64,000 nucleotides of DNA from an uncultured Bacteriovoracaceae bacterium (GCA_937931205.1 CALHBF010000005.1:1-64000), one strand, 5' to 3'; counted from the stretch's first letter, positions 7,562 through 16,596 are shown. A program made the numbers and translations. Notes: generated by a model from the sequence alone, not told the origin.

Positions 7562-9067
7562 ATGGATGATTTAAAGTTTCTGCACCAAAGTTTGGAAGGC
7601 AGTAGTCGAAGCTCATTTCCACCCGTTGTGATCGTTGAAGATGATAAGCTCTTGGGCTTAAGTCTCAAGAAGTATCTCGAACAAAGTTTAAAACTGAAGG
7701 TCGAGCTGTTTAATAGTTCAGAAGATTGCCTGATGAACTTTGCTCGTCATCACCCAAAGCATCTTCCGTTCTGTCTCATCTCTGATATCAGTCTTGAGCA
7801 GGGAAGCGATGGCCTTCTTCTTATTGATATTCTTCGTGAGAAGGGTTTTGAGTTTGTTGCCATTGTGATGACTGGGTTCGCTTCTATTGAAACTGCCATT
7901 GCTGCGACTAAAAAAGGTGTTTATCACTATCTGACAAAACCTTTTGAGCTGGATGTTTTAAAACATCTTGTGATCGAAGCGATTAAGACAAAACTTTCTT
8001 CAAAGCTACCTGAAATTTCTGCAAGCGATTTCTTCTCAGAAGTTCCTAAGCCTAAGCCGCTTGGGAAACATCGTCTGGAGAAGCCGAGTATTGAGGATAT
8101 ATTCGAGGGGATGGTCGGCCGAAGCCGTGCCATGAAAGATGTATTTGAGAGAATTAAAAAAGTATCTGCCAGTGATTCCACTGTTCTTATTATGGGCCCA
8201 AGTGGAACAGGAAAAGAACTTGTGGCACGTGCTATTCATAAAAAATCTCATCGCTCAAACAAAAATAGAGTATCAGTAAATTGTGGAGCTATCCCAAGTG
8301 AGCTGCTTGAGAGCGAGCTATTCGGTCACATTAAAGGCGCATTCACAGGTGCGATTTCTTCTCGTAAAGGCCGTTTTGAATTAGCTGATGGTGGGACGAT
8401 ATTCTTAGATGAAATCGGCGATATGCCGTTTCACTTACAAGTAAAACTTCTGCGTGTGCTGCAAGAAAGACAAATTGAAATCGTTGGATCTTCGGAAACA
8501 ATGGACGTTGATGTTCGTGTGATTGCGGCAACTCATAAAGATTTAGAGAAGGCCGTCATTGATGGAAAATTCCGAGAAGATCTTTTCTATCGTTTGAATG
8601 TTATCCCTATTCGTATCCCAGCTCTTAAAGAGCGCAGAGAAGATGTGCCGCTTCTTATTTCTCATTTCCTTGATCGTTTTGTTTCTGCCGATAAATCAAA
8701 TGATATCAGCTTCTCTCCACTGGCGATGGATCTGATGATCGGATATGACTGGCCAGGTAACGTGCGCGAACTTGAAAATGTGATTGAGAGACTGGTTATT
8801 CTTCGTGGTGGAAATGAAATTCTTCCTGAAGACCTTCCTGCTAAAATCTTCAAGTCCAATCCTCTGGCCACTAAGCAATATAAAACATTGTTTGAGCTTC
8901 CGAAGGATGGAGTAGATTTAAAGCAAATCCTTTCAGATATTGAAGACTCACTTATTATGCAGGCGATGAATCGCACTAATGGCAATAAGAACCAAGCTTC
9001 AAAACTTCTTACTCTCAATAGAACAACTCTGATTGAGAAAATGAAGAAGAAGAATCTCGAACTTTAA
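7562..9067 (+). CDS. NtrC-family sigma-54-dependent response regulator
   Basis: A 501-residue three-domain activator. Receiver domain (about 20-135): acidic pair at 27-28, likely phospho-acceptor Asp75, Thr104 and Lys126 (TKPF). AAA+ domain (about 185-415): Walker A GPSGTGKE, an intact GAFTGA loop that contacts sigma-54, and Walker B GGTIFLDEIGDMP. A C-terminal Fis-type helix-turn-helix follows (NRTNGNKNQASKLLTLNRTTL). When phosphorylated by an unknown kinase it should activate sigma-54 promoters. No kinase gene is adjacent. Its closeness to the flagellar block suggests motility control (FlrC/FlgR-like), but target genes cannot be read from the sequence. Confidence 0.92.
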   Translation: MDDLKFLHQSLEGSSRSSFPPVVIVEDDKLLGLSLKKYLEQSLKLKVELFNSSEDCLMNFARHHPKHLPFCLISDISLEQGSDGLLLIDILREKGFEFVAIVMTGFASIETAIAATKKGVYHYLTKPFELDVLKHLVIEAIKTKLSSKLPEISASDFFSEVPKPKPLGKHRLEKPSIEDIFEGMVGRSRAMKDVFERIKKVSASDSTVLIMGPSGTGKELVARAIHKKSHRSNKNRVSVNCGAIPSELLESELFGHIKGAFTGAISSRKGRFELADGGTIFLDEIGDMPFHLQVKLLRVLQERQIEIVGSSETMDVDVRVIAATHKDLEKAVIDGKFREDLFYRLNVIPIRIPALKERREDVPLLISHFLDRFVSADKSNDISFSPLAMDLMIGYDWPGNVRELENVIERLVILRGGNEILPEDLPAKIFKSNPLATKQYKTLFELPKDGVDLKQILSDIEDSLIMQAMNRTNGNKNQASKLLTLNRTTLIEKMKKKNLEL

Positions 9068-9071
9068 ACCC

Positions 9072-9110
9072 AAAGGCCAAAAGGTACGGCATACCTTTTG
9101 GCCTTTGTTT
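9072..9110. terminator. Bidirectional terminator between convergent genes
   Basis: A perfect 15-bp stem (9072-9086 with 9092-9106) and 5-base loop lies between the regulator ending at 9067 and mlaD ending at 9112. A/T-rich flanks on both sides suit termination in both directions. Confidence 0.85.
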
Positions 9111-9111
9111 C

Positions 9112-9912
9112 TTAGTTTTTCTCTGACTCTTGAATTGATTGTCTAATAAAGTATTTTAAGACCTTATTTCTCTGGGCTCCGCCTAAAAGGGAGCGGAGAT
9201 CTTCATGAAGTGAATCATCATAAATCATTGAATGTAGCGTGCCCGGTCCTTTTTCAATACGACTCATAACCTTATCCAGTTTATTAGATGAGGTATTAAG
9301 AGAATTGATGGCCTTCCCTAACTGCGCCTGATTAAGTTCTGCTGTTAATTTTTCTAAGTTGCTTGAAGTCTTGTGAAGAGAGGAAACAAACTGTTCAAAC
9401 TTATTGGAAGAAACAATAGCTTCCAGACGAGAAAGAATTTTTTCGGTACTGCTCGCGATTGATCCGCCTTTGCTGACGATTTCGTTGAAGATCTCTTCTT
9501 TCTTCACCGTCAAAACATCTTTGTCTGGATCAAGAACTTCAGACTCTGCTGTCCCTGGAATAATTTCTAAAAACTTATCTCCGACCAGACCGGCAGTCGA
9601 GATGGCAATTTGAGAATCTTTTCTAATCCATTTAAGTTTTGAACTCAAAACTCGCATTTGAATTTCGACTTCTGAATCTGAAACAATGTCAATATTTTCA
9701 ACTGTTCCGATCTTAATCCCACGCAGATCAACGTAAGATCCTGGCTGAAGGTTACTTACGTTATTAACACGAGCTCTTAGAATAGTTTTCGATTCAAAGA
9801 TTGAATTCTGTTTGCCAATACTAATCACCATAATCATGAGCACAAGACAGAGAAAGCTTAAGAATACTCCCGCCTTGAAAAGTTTTTTTTGATCTTGTTT
9901 ACGGAACATCAT
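9112..9912 (-). CDS. mlaD: MlaD-like MCE-domain lipid transport protein
   Basis: About 266 residues from the ATG at 9912, preceded by AGGAG 5 bases upstream; a longer frame to 9957 exists but lacks such a site. A single N-terminal membrane helix (about residues 10-32, after RKQDQKKLFK) anchors a periplasmic MCE domain (about 38-120) with the typical VSNLQPGSYVDLRGIKIGTV segment. A helical C-terminal region follows. MlaD hexamers carry phospholipids between inner and outer membranes with an MlaFE ABC transporter. It is last in the operon lipoprotein-mlaE-mlaF-mlaD, overlapping mlaF by 14 bases. No MlaC or MlaB gene is present here. Confidence 0.9.
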   Translation of the reverse strand: MMFRKQDQKKLFKAGVFLSFLCLVLMIMVISIGKQNSIFESKTILRARVNNVSNLQPGSYVDLRGIKIGTVENIDIVSDSEVEIQMRVLSSKLKWIRKDSQIAISTAGLVGDKFLEIIPGTAESEVLDPDKDVLTVKKEEIFNEIVSKGGSIASSTEKILSRLEAIVSSNKFEQFVSSLHKTSSNLEKLTAELNQAQLGKAINSLNTSSNKLDKVMSRIEKGPGTLHSMIYDDSLHEDLRSLLGGAQRNKVLKYFIRQSIQESEKN

Positions 9913-10645
9913 GTCGACTCCTATGAGTTGAACCGAAGGTGAGAACAAATGGATCATTTGAATGATTAAATTCTTCTAATGTTCCATTGAAATATATTTT
10001 TCCATCCCGAAGCAGGAGGAAACGATCACAAACTCTTTTGGCCGCAGGGATGTCATGAGTAACAAAAATCCCTGAGAAGCCACGAGCTTTAAACTCATTC
10101 ATAATATCAATAACCATATCAGTATTGACCGGATCAAGACCTGCTGTCGGTTCGTCATAGAGAAGAATCTCTGGATTTAAGATCATGGATCTGGCGAGAC
10201 CAACACGTTTTTGCATTCCTCCGGAAAGATCTGAAGGCATCAAAAACTTTGCTTGAGACATATTTACAATCTTTAAGACATCCTCAACCTTTTGATTGAT
10301 CTGTGTTTCATTTAGTTTCGTATGTTCAAAAAGAGGGTAGGCGATATTCTCAAAAACACTAAGTGAATCGAAGAGTGCGGCATTTTGAAAGGAGTAAGAA
10401 ATTTTAGTTCTAAGCGGGTAATATGATTCTTCATCTAGCTGATCAATTCGCTGTTGTCTGAATATAACTTCACCTTGATCTATTTGTTCAAGGCCAATGA
10501 TCGAACGGAGTAAAACTGATTTTCCTGTTCCTGAGTGACCTAACAGAGCAATGGTTTCTCCTTGTTCCAGATAAAAATTCACACCCTGATGAATTTTTTT
10601 TTCACCAAAGGACTTATGAATATTTTTAAGTTCAAGGATTTTCAT
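9899..10645 (-). CDS. mlaF: MlaF-like ABC transporter ATPase
   Basis: A 248-residue ABC ATPase that powers phospholipid transport with MlaE. Motifs: Walker A GHSGTGKSVLL near residue 36, Q-loop around SFQNAALFDSLSV, signature LSGGMQKRVGLARS, Walker B ILLYDEPTAGLDP, and switch His in VTHD. The GHSGTGKSVLLR and FDSLSVFENIAYPL segments are typical of the MlaF/Ttg2A group. It starts within the mlaE stop region (4-base ATGA overlap) and ends inside mlaD, so translation of the three is likely coupled. Confidence 0.95.
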   Translation of the reverse strand: MKILELKNIHKSFGEKKIHQGVNFYLEQGETIALLGHSGTGKSVLLRSIIGLEQIDQGEVIFRQQRIDQLDEESYYPLRTKISYSFQNAALFDSLSVFENIAYPLFEHTKLNETQINQKVEDVLKIVNMSQAKFLMPSDLSGGMQKRVGLARSMILNPEILLYDEPTAGLDPVNTDMVIDIMNEFKARGFSGIFVTHDIPAAKRVCDRFLLLRDGKIYFNGTLEEFNHSNDPFVLTFGSTHRSRHDVP

Positions 10646-11403
10646 TGATAAAACCCTACGAGGATAATCTTACTCAGAAAAAAATCAGAGATGAGAATAA
10701 TGATAGAAGAGCGAACAACAACCCATGTGGTGGCATTACCGACACCTCTTGTTCCTTCTTTGGTATGAAAACCGCGGTAACAAGCAAGAATAGAGATTAC
10801 CAGTCCAAAAAAGGCACATTTAAAGATACTTCCGAAAATATCGGCGAAGACAATTGTTGAGAGTACCTTGTTAGCATAAAAACCGGCAGGCATGCCAAAT
10901 TCAATATAAGAAATAAGCATTCCACCAATAATACCAGTGAAGCTTGCTAGCGTTGCTAATAGGGGTAAGGTAAGAACGGTAGCAAGAACTCTAGGGATGA
11001 CCAGAACTCGAACAGGAGAGGTTCCTAGGGCGCGAATCGCATCGATTTGTCCGGTGACGTTCATCGCACCAATTTCAGCACTAATTCCTGAACCAACTCG
11101 TCCAGCGATAAGCAGTGAGGTGAAAATGGGGGCGAGCTCTCTTAATAGAGAGACGGATACGATGGCAGGAACGTAGAGTGTTCCACCGAACTTGGCCAGG
11201 CCATAACCAAATTGTAGTGTCATCACGAGACCAGTAATAAAACCAATCACAATACTAATACTTAAAGAGCCAAGACCTAGTTGAATAATTTGATCAAAGA
11301 GGCGTCCCCAATAAAAGGGTTTAGAAAAGAGTCGGGTGAAAACATCTTTTGTGAAATCAAGAATATCACCAGTGAGTATTAGCCCAGCTTTGAGATCTTT
11401 CAT
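10642..11403 (-). CDS. mlaE: MlaE-like lipid ABC permease
   Basis: A 253-residue inner-membrane permease of the MlaE/YrbE family. It has an N-terminal amphipathic stretch, then five or so hydrophobic helices. The family hallmark segment is present: RVGSGISAEIGAMNVTGQIDAI, the cytoplasmic helix that touches the ATPase, followed by ALGTSPVRVLVIPR. It works with MlaF and MlaD to move phospholipids across the envelope. It overlaps both the upstream lipoprotein gene and mlaF by 4 bases. Confidence 0.95.
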   Translation of the reverse strand: MKDLKAGLILTGDILDFTKDVFTRLFSKPFYWGRLFDQIIQLGLGSLSISIVIGFITGLVMTLQFGYGLAKFGGTLYVPAIVSVSLLRELAPIFTSLLIAGRVGSGISAEIGAMNVTGQIDAIRALGTSPVRVLVIPRVLATVLTLPLLATLASFTGIIGGMLISYIEFGMPAGFYANKVLSTIVFADIFGSIFKCAFFGLVISILACYRGFHTKEGTRGVGNATTWVVVRSSIIILISDFFLSKIILVGFYQ

Positions 11404-11876
11404 TTAAACTCCACGCCCGAAATAAATTCACCAATATTTGATTTTTGTTTGTGCGGGAGAATTTCAAAGAAATCATAATAGCAGTTATTCCTGCGTGTAT
11501 TAATAAGGGTAAGATTAACTTTCACACCATCCATCGAGGCTTCACCTCTTGTTTCCAGAGCATCTCGATTTTTGAGAGTGAAAGGTTTTTGTTGTGTGAT
11601 GGTTGAGCTATCGAGGGAGCGAAAAGTAGTCGTCGCTAATTTCTTGAGATCATCATTTTGAAATTCGTTACAAAAACTTTGAACGATAAGACTTGCACCT
11701 TGTGGCCCTTGGAAATAATAATCGGCCTGATCAGTTTTATGTTCACTCCAGCCATTGGGAACGAATCTCATCTGATAAGATGTCTTTGCATTTTTCGTTT
11801 TAGTGGAAGGTAAAAAGAAACTGCAAGAGGAGAGTATTAAGAGGATTGCAATTGACTGCATAAGTCTACCATTCAT
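11400..11876 (-). CDS. Lipoprotein at the head of the mla operon
   Basis: A 158-residue protein with a hydrophobic signal and lipobox LSSC (Cys about residue 18), so an envelope lipoprotein. The rest has mixed alpha/beta character with no motif I recognise. Its 4-base overlap with mlaE places it first in the lipid-transport operon, so it may be an envelope partner of MlaD in the way MlaC or MlaA serve in E. coli. That role is inferred from position only. A second in-frame ATG lies 5 codons downstream; the first has CAGGA directly against it. Confidence 0.8.
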   Translation of the reverse strand: MNGRLMQSIAILLILSSCSFFLPSTKTKNAKTSYQMRFVPNGWSEHKTDQADYYFQGPQGASLIVQSFCNEFQNDDLKKLATTTFRSLDSSTITQQKPFTLKNRDALETRGEASMDGVKVNLTLINTRRNNCYYDFFEILPHKQKSNIGEFISGVEFK

Positions 11877-12009
11877 TCCTGATTTATTAACCTATTGTAA
11901 TCAAGTGAAGCAATATCAAGCATGTCAAAAATCAGAGGTATATTTTGCCCATGGGTAAAATTTATCTTTTCCAAAAACCGATTCGGGTTACAATGGTGCT
12001 TATAGTTAA

Positions 12010-12053
12010 GTTCACAGGTAGTGAACAATTAATTAAAAAGACAGGAAGTCTTT
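12010..12053 (+). promoter_or_regulatory. Palindrome and RBS-in-loop hairpin before the TPR gene
   Basis: GTTCAC (12010-12015) and GTGAAC (12021-12026) form a perfect palindrome with a 5-base centre. Just after it, AAAGAC (12037-12042) and GTCTTT (12048-12053) enclose AGGAA, the ribosome-binding site, 5 bases before the ATG at 12058. The first may be an operator. The second would present the Shine-Dalgarno sequence in a hairpin loop. Upstream, GG-N10-GC near 11985-12000 weakly resembles a sigma-54 promoter. Confidence 0.4.
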
Positions 12054-12057
12054 AATA

Positions 12058-14736
12058 ATGAATAAGGTATTAAGAGCTATCGTGTACATGATGTTGGCAA
12101 GCTTACTTGCTGCGTCGTCTCTTTATGCTAATGTCATTAATCAAGAAAATTTCTCGACACATCTGCGTCTCAACCTTTTCGGTCCAAAAAATCAATTTGA
12201 AATAACGAAACGCGGTGACTCTCTTTTTATTGAAACACACAATCAAAATATCTTCGCTCAGCTAAAAAAAGAAATCGAAAGTATCAAATTTGATACTAAT
12301 TATTTGGCCAAGTATGAAGTCTCGGAAGCAGGCTACCCTGCGAAGCCTTTAAGTATCAAGCTTGATTTAAAAGACCAGTCGATTGAACTTTTCTCTTTTT
12401 ATAGAGATGCAGAGAAGAAATACATTTTGGATTTTTGGATCAATAAGGATCTTGTAGTTGCCAATAGGCCTGTTCAGACTCAGGTTCCTGTTCTACCGCT
12501 TCCAGTGAAGGCAGCTGCTAAAGCTGCTCCGGCAAATAAAAATCATCTCTTATTAGCAAAACGAGACACTCTACCTACTGTTGAAGCAACTCTTTCAGGT
12601 ATGAGTAAGCAAAATCCTGGATTTCGTGATTTCCGTTATGGCGCGAGCTTCATGTGGGATTATTCAGCAATGATTCCAAGTCTTGAGCGTGATATTCAAA
12701 TCTCGGCCAAAGCACCTGATGCTCTTTATCCTATTAAAGATAGAGATCTTTTAGATGATGAAAAAGAAGCTCATATGCAGCTTTCAATCAACTTCTATAA
12801 AGAAGCTAAATGGGGATTAATGAACAAGTCCATTACTCTTTATGAGAAGAAGTATGGACGTGATTCAAACCATGTGATTAATGAATTTTTGAAAGTGAAT
12901 GCTCTAATTAAAGATAATATCGTAAAACCGAACAAGAGCATCACTCAATCTGCCATGGTTACCATGGGGAATCTTAAAGATTTAACGACTGATTATCAGT
13001 TAAAATCTTCTCTTCTCAGATATCTCATTCAGTTTAATGTTGATCAGAAAGATTATTTAAAAAGTCTTGAGCTGGCCAAGGAACTTTTTGTTGAGTCTCG
13101 TGGCGAGTTTGATCATGATCTTGTGATTTACAGCTCTAATGTGATTCTTCATTCTCTTGCAGTCTTAAAGCAGATTGATAAAATCGAAGATTTCTTGGCC
13201 GATAAGAAATTGATGAGTATCCTTCCACCGCAGATTGGAATGGCCTACCTTTCTTTTTCTCTATTATCAAAAAATCAAACTGGTGAGTTAATCAAGAAGT
13301 TTAAAGAAGTAGAGAAGTCCCTGGCAAAACCAATTCATGGGGCGATTATTTTCAATATTGCTGAAAGTCTCTATCGTCACTCTGAGTATGAGCTTGCTTC
13401 TCAGTACTTTAAAGAATTTGTTAAAGATAATTCTCATCTATCTCAAGCTCCTGAAGCAAGACTTCGCATTGCTCTTTGTTCTGATCTCATTGATCGTCCG
13501 GTAACAGAAACGCTTGATCAGTATCGTTCTGCGATTGATCGCTCGACTAGTCCTGAAGTTCGTTATGAGGCGAAGTTGAGATTTGTTGGTCTTCAGTTAG
13601 TGAGAAAAGTTTCTTTGACTGAAAAAGATCAGGAAATGGATATTTTCCTTGAGCAGTCACCTGATGAGACTCGTGTTCTTACTGCTGATCTAAAAAAACT
13701 TTTATGGCTAGTTCGTCTTAGACTTTTCATCAATGAAGAAGAATATGATAAGGCCCTGGCTTACTTAACAACAATCCCTCTTGATTCAATGAAGCCTGCT
13801 GATAGAAGAGTGTTTGAAGGTGACGGATCAGAAGTTGTATTCGGATTATTACAGCAATCATACCTTGCAGAAGATTATGCTAAAACTGTGAAGATTTGGG
13901 ATGTTTATCGTCATAAGTATGAAAAGCAAGTGGCACAGAATCCTTACATGAACTTCATTGCTGCTGACTCATTCTTAAAGTTAGGACTGACTTCAAGTTT
14001 TGAACGTTCAATGACTGAATTGACTGCAATGGGGGATGCCCCAGAGAGAACTTTTCCTATCTGGGTTCCGAGATCAAAAAATGTTAAAATGAAGGAGATG
14101 GTAGCTGAGCTAGAGCTCAATCGTCTATTCATCGATAAAAAATGGAAAGAAGCTAGTGACAAGCTGGCCTCTTATCCAGTGTCATTACGAGACTCCATTA
14201 ACTATCCGTTTTATCTTGGAGTGGTGTCATTTGAACTTAAAAAGTATCCGGAAGCTGTTACTGAGTTCGAAAAAATTCTAGTCCGTCAAAACCCTGAAAA
14301 TAGGTTGACCCCAGCTCAGACTGCCCAGACTTTAATGAGCTATACAGAGTCTCTCTATCACCTAAATGATCAGAATCGCTTCAAAAAAGTAGTTAAGGCC
14401 CTGCTGAAAGATGTTGATTCATCAAAGTCGGCATCAATCTTGAATATCTCTGAACGCATCAGCTACCTTCTCATAGAGACCTATGTGGGGGAGAGCAAAC
14501 CTAACTGGACGGAGATTGAAAAGATGACTTCAAAGTTTAAAGAAAAATTTCCAAAATCTCCTTACACTTCACGTATGAGATACCTTTATGGAGTATCATT
14601 GATTAAGAACTCTAAGGTGTCTGATGGTGTGAAAGAGTTGAGTCTTCTCACGGAAGAGAAGGGAACTCCGGCACACATCAAAGAGATGAGTAGAAGCGAA
14701 TTAACGACATTGAAATTAGAGAATATTGATATTTAG
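12058..14736 (+). CDS. Large exported TPR-type protein upstream of flagellar genes
   Basis: An 892-residue protein with an N-terminal signal or anchor (about residues 5-24, ending LYAN). Residues 25-145 look beta-rich and end in an Ala/Pro/Lys linker. From about 220 onward it is almost all helical, with repeated tetratricopeptide-like pairs (for example YRHSEYELASQYFKEFVKDNS and ELKKYPEAVTEFEKILVR), ending in KEKFPKSPYTSRMRYLYGVSLI. TPR arrays mediate protein-protein contact. Export plus position 48 bases before the sigma-54-activator homologue suggests a periplasmic scaffold linked to the flagellum, but a separate role is equally possible. Confidence 0.85.
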   Translation: MNKVLRAIVYMMLASLLAASSLYANVINQENFSTHLRLNLFGPKNQFEITKRGDSLFIETHNQNIFAQLKKEIESIKFDTNYLAKYEVSEAGYPAKPLSIKLDLKDQSIELFSFYRDAEKKYILDFWINKDLVVANRPVQTQVPVLPLPVKAAAKAAPANKNHLLLAKRDTLPTVEATLSGMSKQNPGFRDFRYGASFMWDYSAMIPSLERDIQISAKAPDALYPIKDRDLLDDEKEAHMQLSINFYKEAKWGLMNKSITLYEKKYGRDSNHVINEFLKVNALIKDNIVKPNKSITQSAMVTMGNLKDLTTDYQLKSSLLRYLIQFNVDQKDYLKSLELAKELFVESRGEFDHDLVIYSSNVILHSLAVLKQIDKIEDFLADKKLMSILPPQIGMAYLSFSLLSKNQTGELIKKFKEVEKSLAKPIHGAIIFNIAESLYRHSEYELASQYFKEFVKDNSHLSQAPEARLRIALCSDLIDRPVTETLDQYRSAIDRSTSPEVRYEAKLRFVGLQLVRKVSLTEKDQEMDIFLEQSPDETRVLTADLKKLLWLVRLRLFINEEEYDKALAYLTTIPLDSMKPADRRVFEGDGSEVVFGLLQQSYLAEDYAKTVKIWDVYRHKYEKQVAQNPYMNFIAADSFLKLGLTSSFERSMTELTAMGDAPERTFPIWVPRSKNVKMKEMVAELELNRLFIDKKWKEASDKLASYPVSLRDSINYPFYLGVVSFELKKYPEAVTEFEKILVRQNPENRLTPAQTAQTLMSYTESLYHLNDQNRFKKVVKALLKDVDSSKSASILNISERISYLLIETYVGESKPNWTEIEKMTSKFKEKFPKSPYTSRMRYLYGVSLIKNSKVSDGVKELSLLTEEKGTPAHIKEMSRSELTTLKLENIDI

Positions 14737-14784
14737 TTTATTGAAAATTTGAAACCACAAATCTAACAACGGACAGGAGGTCTA

Positions 14785-15723
14785 ATGTTAACCCAAGGTT
14801 TAGTTCTAGTAGGAAATCACCCTAAATTTAACTACACTCTAGAAACAGCTCGTAATATTGCTGTTACTAAAACACCAGTTCTTATTTGTGGTGAAACAGG
14901 TTCTGGTAAGAAAAGCCTAGGAATGTACATCCATCAGAATTCTGCTAGAAAAAATGGCCAGGTTCAGATGGTTGACTGCTCTGAAGATATCGAAGAAGTA
15001 GAAAAGTCGATTCTTGGTTTTAGAGATGAAACAGGACGTTTCAATCGTGGTGTTCTAGAACTAGCTAATGGTGGAACAGTTATTTTCGCAAATATCGACT
15101 GCCTTGAAGAATCATTCCAGAAAAGACTCTTCACAATTCTTCAAGAACTTCCTGATTACGAGTTAGATGTTCGTGTTATTGGAACAACTTCTAAGAATCT
15201 CTCGAAACTTGTTGGTGCTGGGAAATTCTTAAGATCTCTTTATACATATTTCAATGGAATTCAGATTGATACTCCATCTCTTAAAGAAAGAGGGACTGAT
15301 GTTGAGCTGATTGCTAAGCACTTCATTACTAGCCTTGCTATTGAAAATGAAATGGGCAGCATCGAAATCACAAATGAAGCAACTCAGAAGCTTAATGATT
15401 ACAGCTGGAATCAAAACGTTTCTGAACTTAAAAACTTCATCAGCAAAACGCTTAACAATGTAGAAGACAATGTCTTTAATCTTGAAGCAATCGAGAGAGG
15501 AGAGCGTAAAGTTGAAGTGAAACTTGGTGATATTGATGAAGAGGGCTTCAAATTGATGTCTCTTAAAGATGCTGAAAAACTTCTTATCAAAAAAGCTCTT
15601 GTTCACACATGTGAAAACAGAACTCAAGCAGCAAAAATTCTTGGTGTTTCAATCAGAACTCTAAGAAACAAGATTAATGAATACCGTTCTGAAGGAACTA
15701 GCTACTTTGTAAACCTTCGCTAG
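14785..15723 (+). CDS. Degenerate sigma-54-activator homologue heading the flagellar operon
   Basis: A 312-residue NtrC-type protein without a receiver domain. It consists of an AAA+ region (about 5-230) and a Fis-type helix-turn-helix near the C-terminus (ENRTQAAKILGVSIRTLRNKI, about 277-297). Walker A GETGSGKK (36-43) is kept. The GAFTGA loop needed to contact sigma-54 is missing (LGFRDETGRF at about 77-86). The Walker B acids are replaced (IFANID), and the conserved Arg of the YYRLN segment is Tyr (YTYFN). It therefore probably binds DNA but cannot remodel sigma-54 in the usual way. It starts the flagellar operon 10 bases before flgB, with SD ACAGGAGG. Likely a flagellar regulator. Confidence 0.85.
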   Translation: MLTQGLVLVGNHPKFNYTLETARNIAVTKTPVLICGETGSGKKSLGMYIHQNSARKNGQVQMVDCSEDIEEVEKSILGFRDETGRFNRGVLELANGGTVIFANIDCLEESFQKRLFTILQELPDYELDVRVIGTTSKNLSKLVGAGKFLRSLYTYFNGIQIDTPSLKERGTDVELIAKHFITSLAIENEMGSIEITNEATQKLNDYSWNQNVSELKNFISKTLNNVEDNVFNLEAIERGERKVEVKLGDIDEEGFKLMSLKDAEKLLIKKALVHTCENRTQAAKILGVSIRTLRNKINEYRSEGTSYFVNLR

Positions 15724-15732
15724 GATTGATTT

Positions 15733-16140
15733 ATGGACGTTAACGATAAAACGCTTAAGGCGCTTACCACAGCATTAAATTTTAGAGAGATGAGACAAGA
15801 ACTCATCTCTTCTAACGTTGCCAATGCTAATACTCCTGGTTTTAAGGCCAAAAAGTTGGATTTTGAAGAAGCACTTGCACGTGCTTTGGATGTTGATGGC
15901 CAGATGAATATGAATGCTTCGGATGATCGTCATTTCAATATTGGGAATGGCGGTTTTAATAATCTTGAGCCAGAAATCTATGATGATCCTAATGGTGTTG
16001 TATCAGAGAATGGCAATACGGTTGACGTGGAATCCGAGATGGCACGTATGAATGAGAATAAGATTATGTATGATACTCTCGTTCAACTGATTAATAAAAA
16101 AATGGGATTGATGAAATATGCAATCACTAACGAAAAGTAG
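15733..16140 (+). CDS. flgB: Flagellar rod protein FlgB
   Basis: A 135-residue proximal rod protein of the periplasmic flagellar driveshaft. It has the rod/hook-family N-terminal motif SSNVANANTPGFKAKKLDFEE (about 29-49) and the C-terminal helix typical of FlgB (NTVDVESEMARMNENKIMYDTLVQLINKK). The length is usual (about 130-140). It begins 10 bases after the regulator gene and is followed by flgC 7 bases later, all in one operon. Confidence 0.97.
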   Translation: MDVNDKTLKALTTALNFREMRQELISSNVANANTPGFKAKKLDFEEALARALDVDGQMNMNASDDRHFNIGNGGFNNLEPEIYDDPNGVVSENGNTVDVESEMARMNENKIMYDTLVQLINKKMGLMKYAITNEK

Positions 16141-16147
16141 GTCGTAA

Positions 16148-16582
16148 ATGGATCTTTTATCTAGCTTACGTATCAGTTCCTCAGGTCTTTCTGCTCAAAG
16201 AAAGAGAATGGAAGCCCATTCTTCGAATATTGCTAATGCTCAGACAACGAGAACGGCAGAAGGTGGACCATACAGGAAGAAAGAAGTTGTTTTTGGTTCA
16301 GAGCCTGCTCGTGAAAAGTTCTCAGAAATTCTTGAAGGCGAGCTTGCGGAAAATGCTCATACCGTTCACGCCACAGAAGTCGTTCATTCGGACAAGGTTG
16401 TATTCAAGTATGACCCGAATCATCCGGATGCTAACACTGAGGGATATGTGGCCATGCCGGATATCAACCCAATGGTTGAAATGGCAAACATGATTGAAGC
16501 TCAAAGAGCATACGAAGCCAACGTGACGGCGATTAATACGACCAAACAGATGGCAATAAAAACTCTTGAGATCGGTCGATAA
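16148..16582 (+). CDS. flgC: Flagellar rod protein FlgC
   Basis: A 144-residue rod protein. The N-terminus (LRISSSGLSAQRKRMEAHSSNIANAQT) and C-terminus (VEMANMIEAQRAYEANVTAINTTKQM) are the coiled-coil signatures shared by rod and hook proteins; the short middle and the YVAMPDINPMVEM segment mark FlgC. It polymerises after FlgB to form the proximal rod. It is flanked tightly by flgB and fliE. Confidence 0.97.
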   Translation: MDLLSSLRISSSGLSAQRKRMEAHSSNIANAQTTRTAEGGPYRKKEVVFGSEPAREKFSEILEGELAENAHTVHATEVVHSDKVVFKYDPNHPDANTEGYVAMPDINPMVEMANMIEAQRAYEANVTAINTTKQMAIKTLEIGR

Positions 16583-16596
16583 TAAGGAATTAGTTT

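Noticed and set aside
11985..12000. Sigma-54 promoter (GG-N10-GC) upstream of the TPR gene
   Set aside because: Only the GG and GC pairs fit; the rest of the -24 and -12 boxes does not. It is mentioned within the regulatory entry but not called separately.
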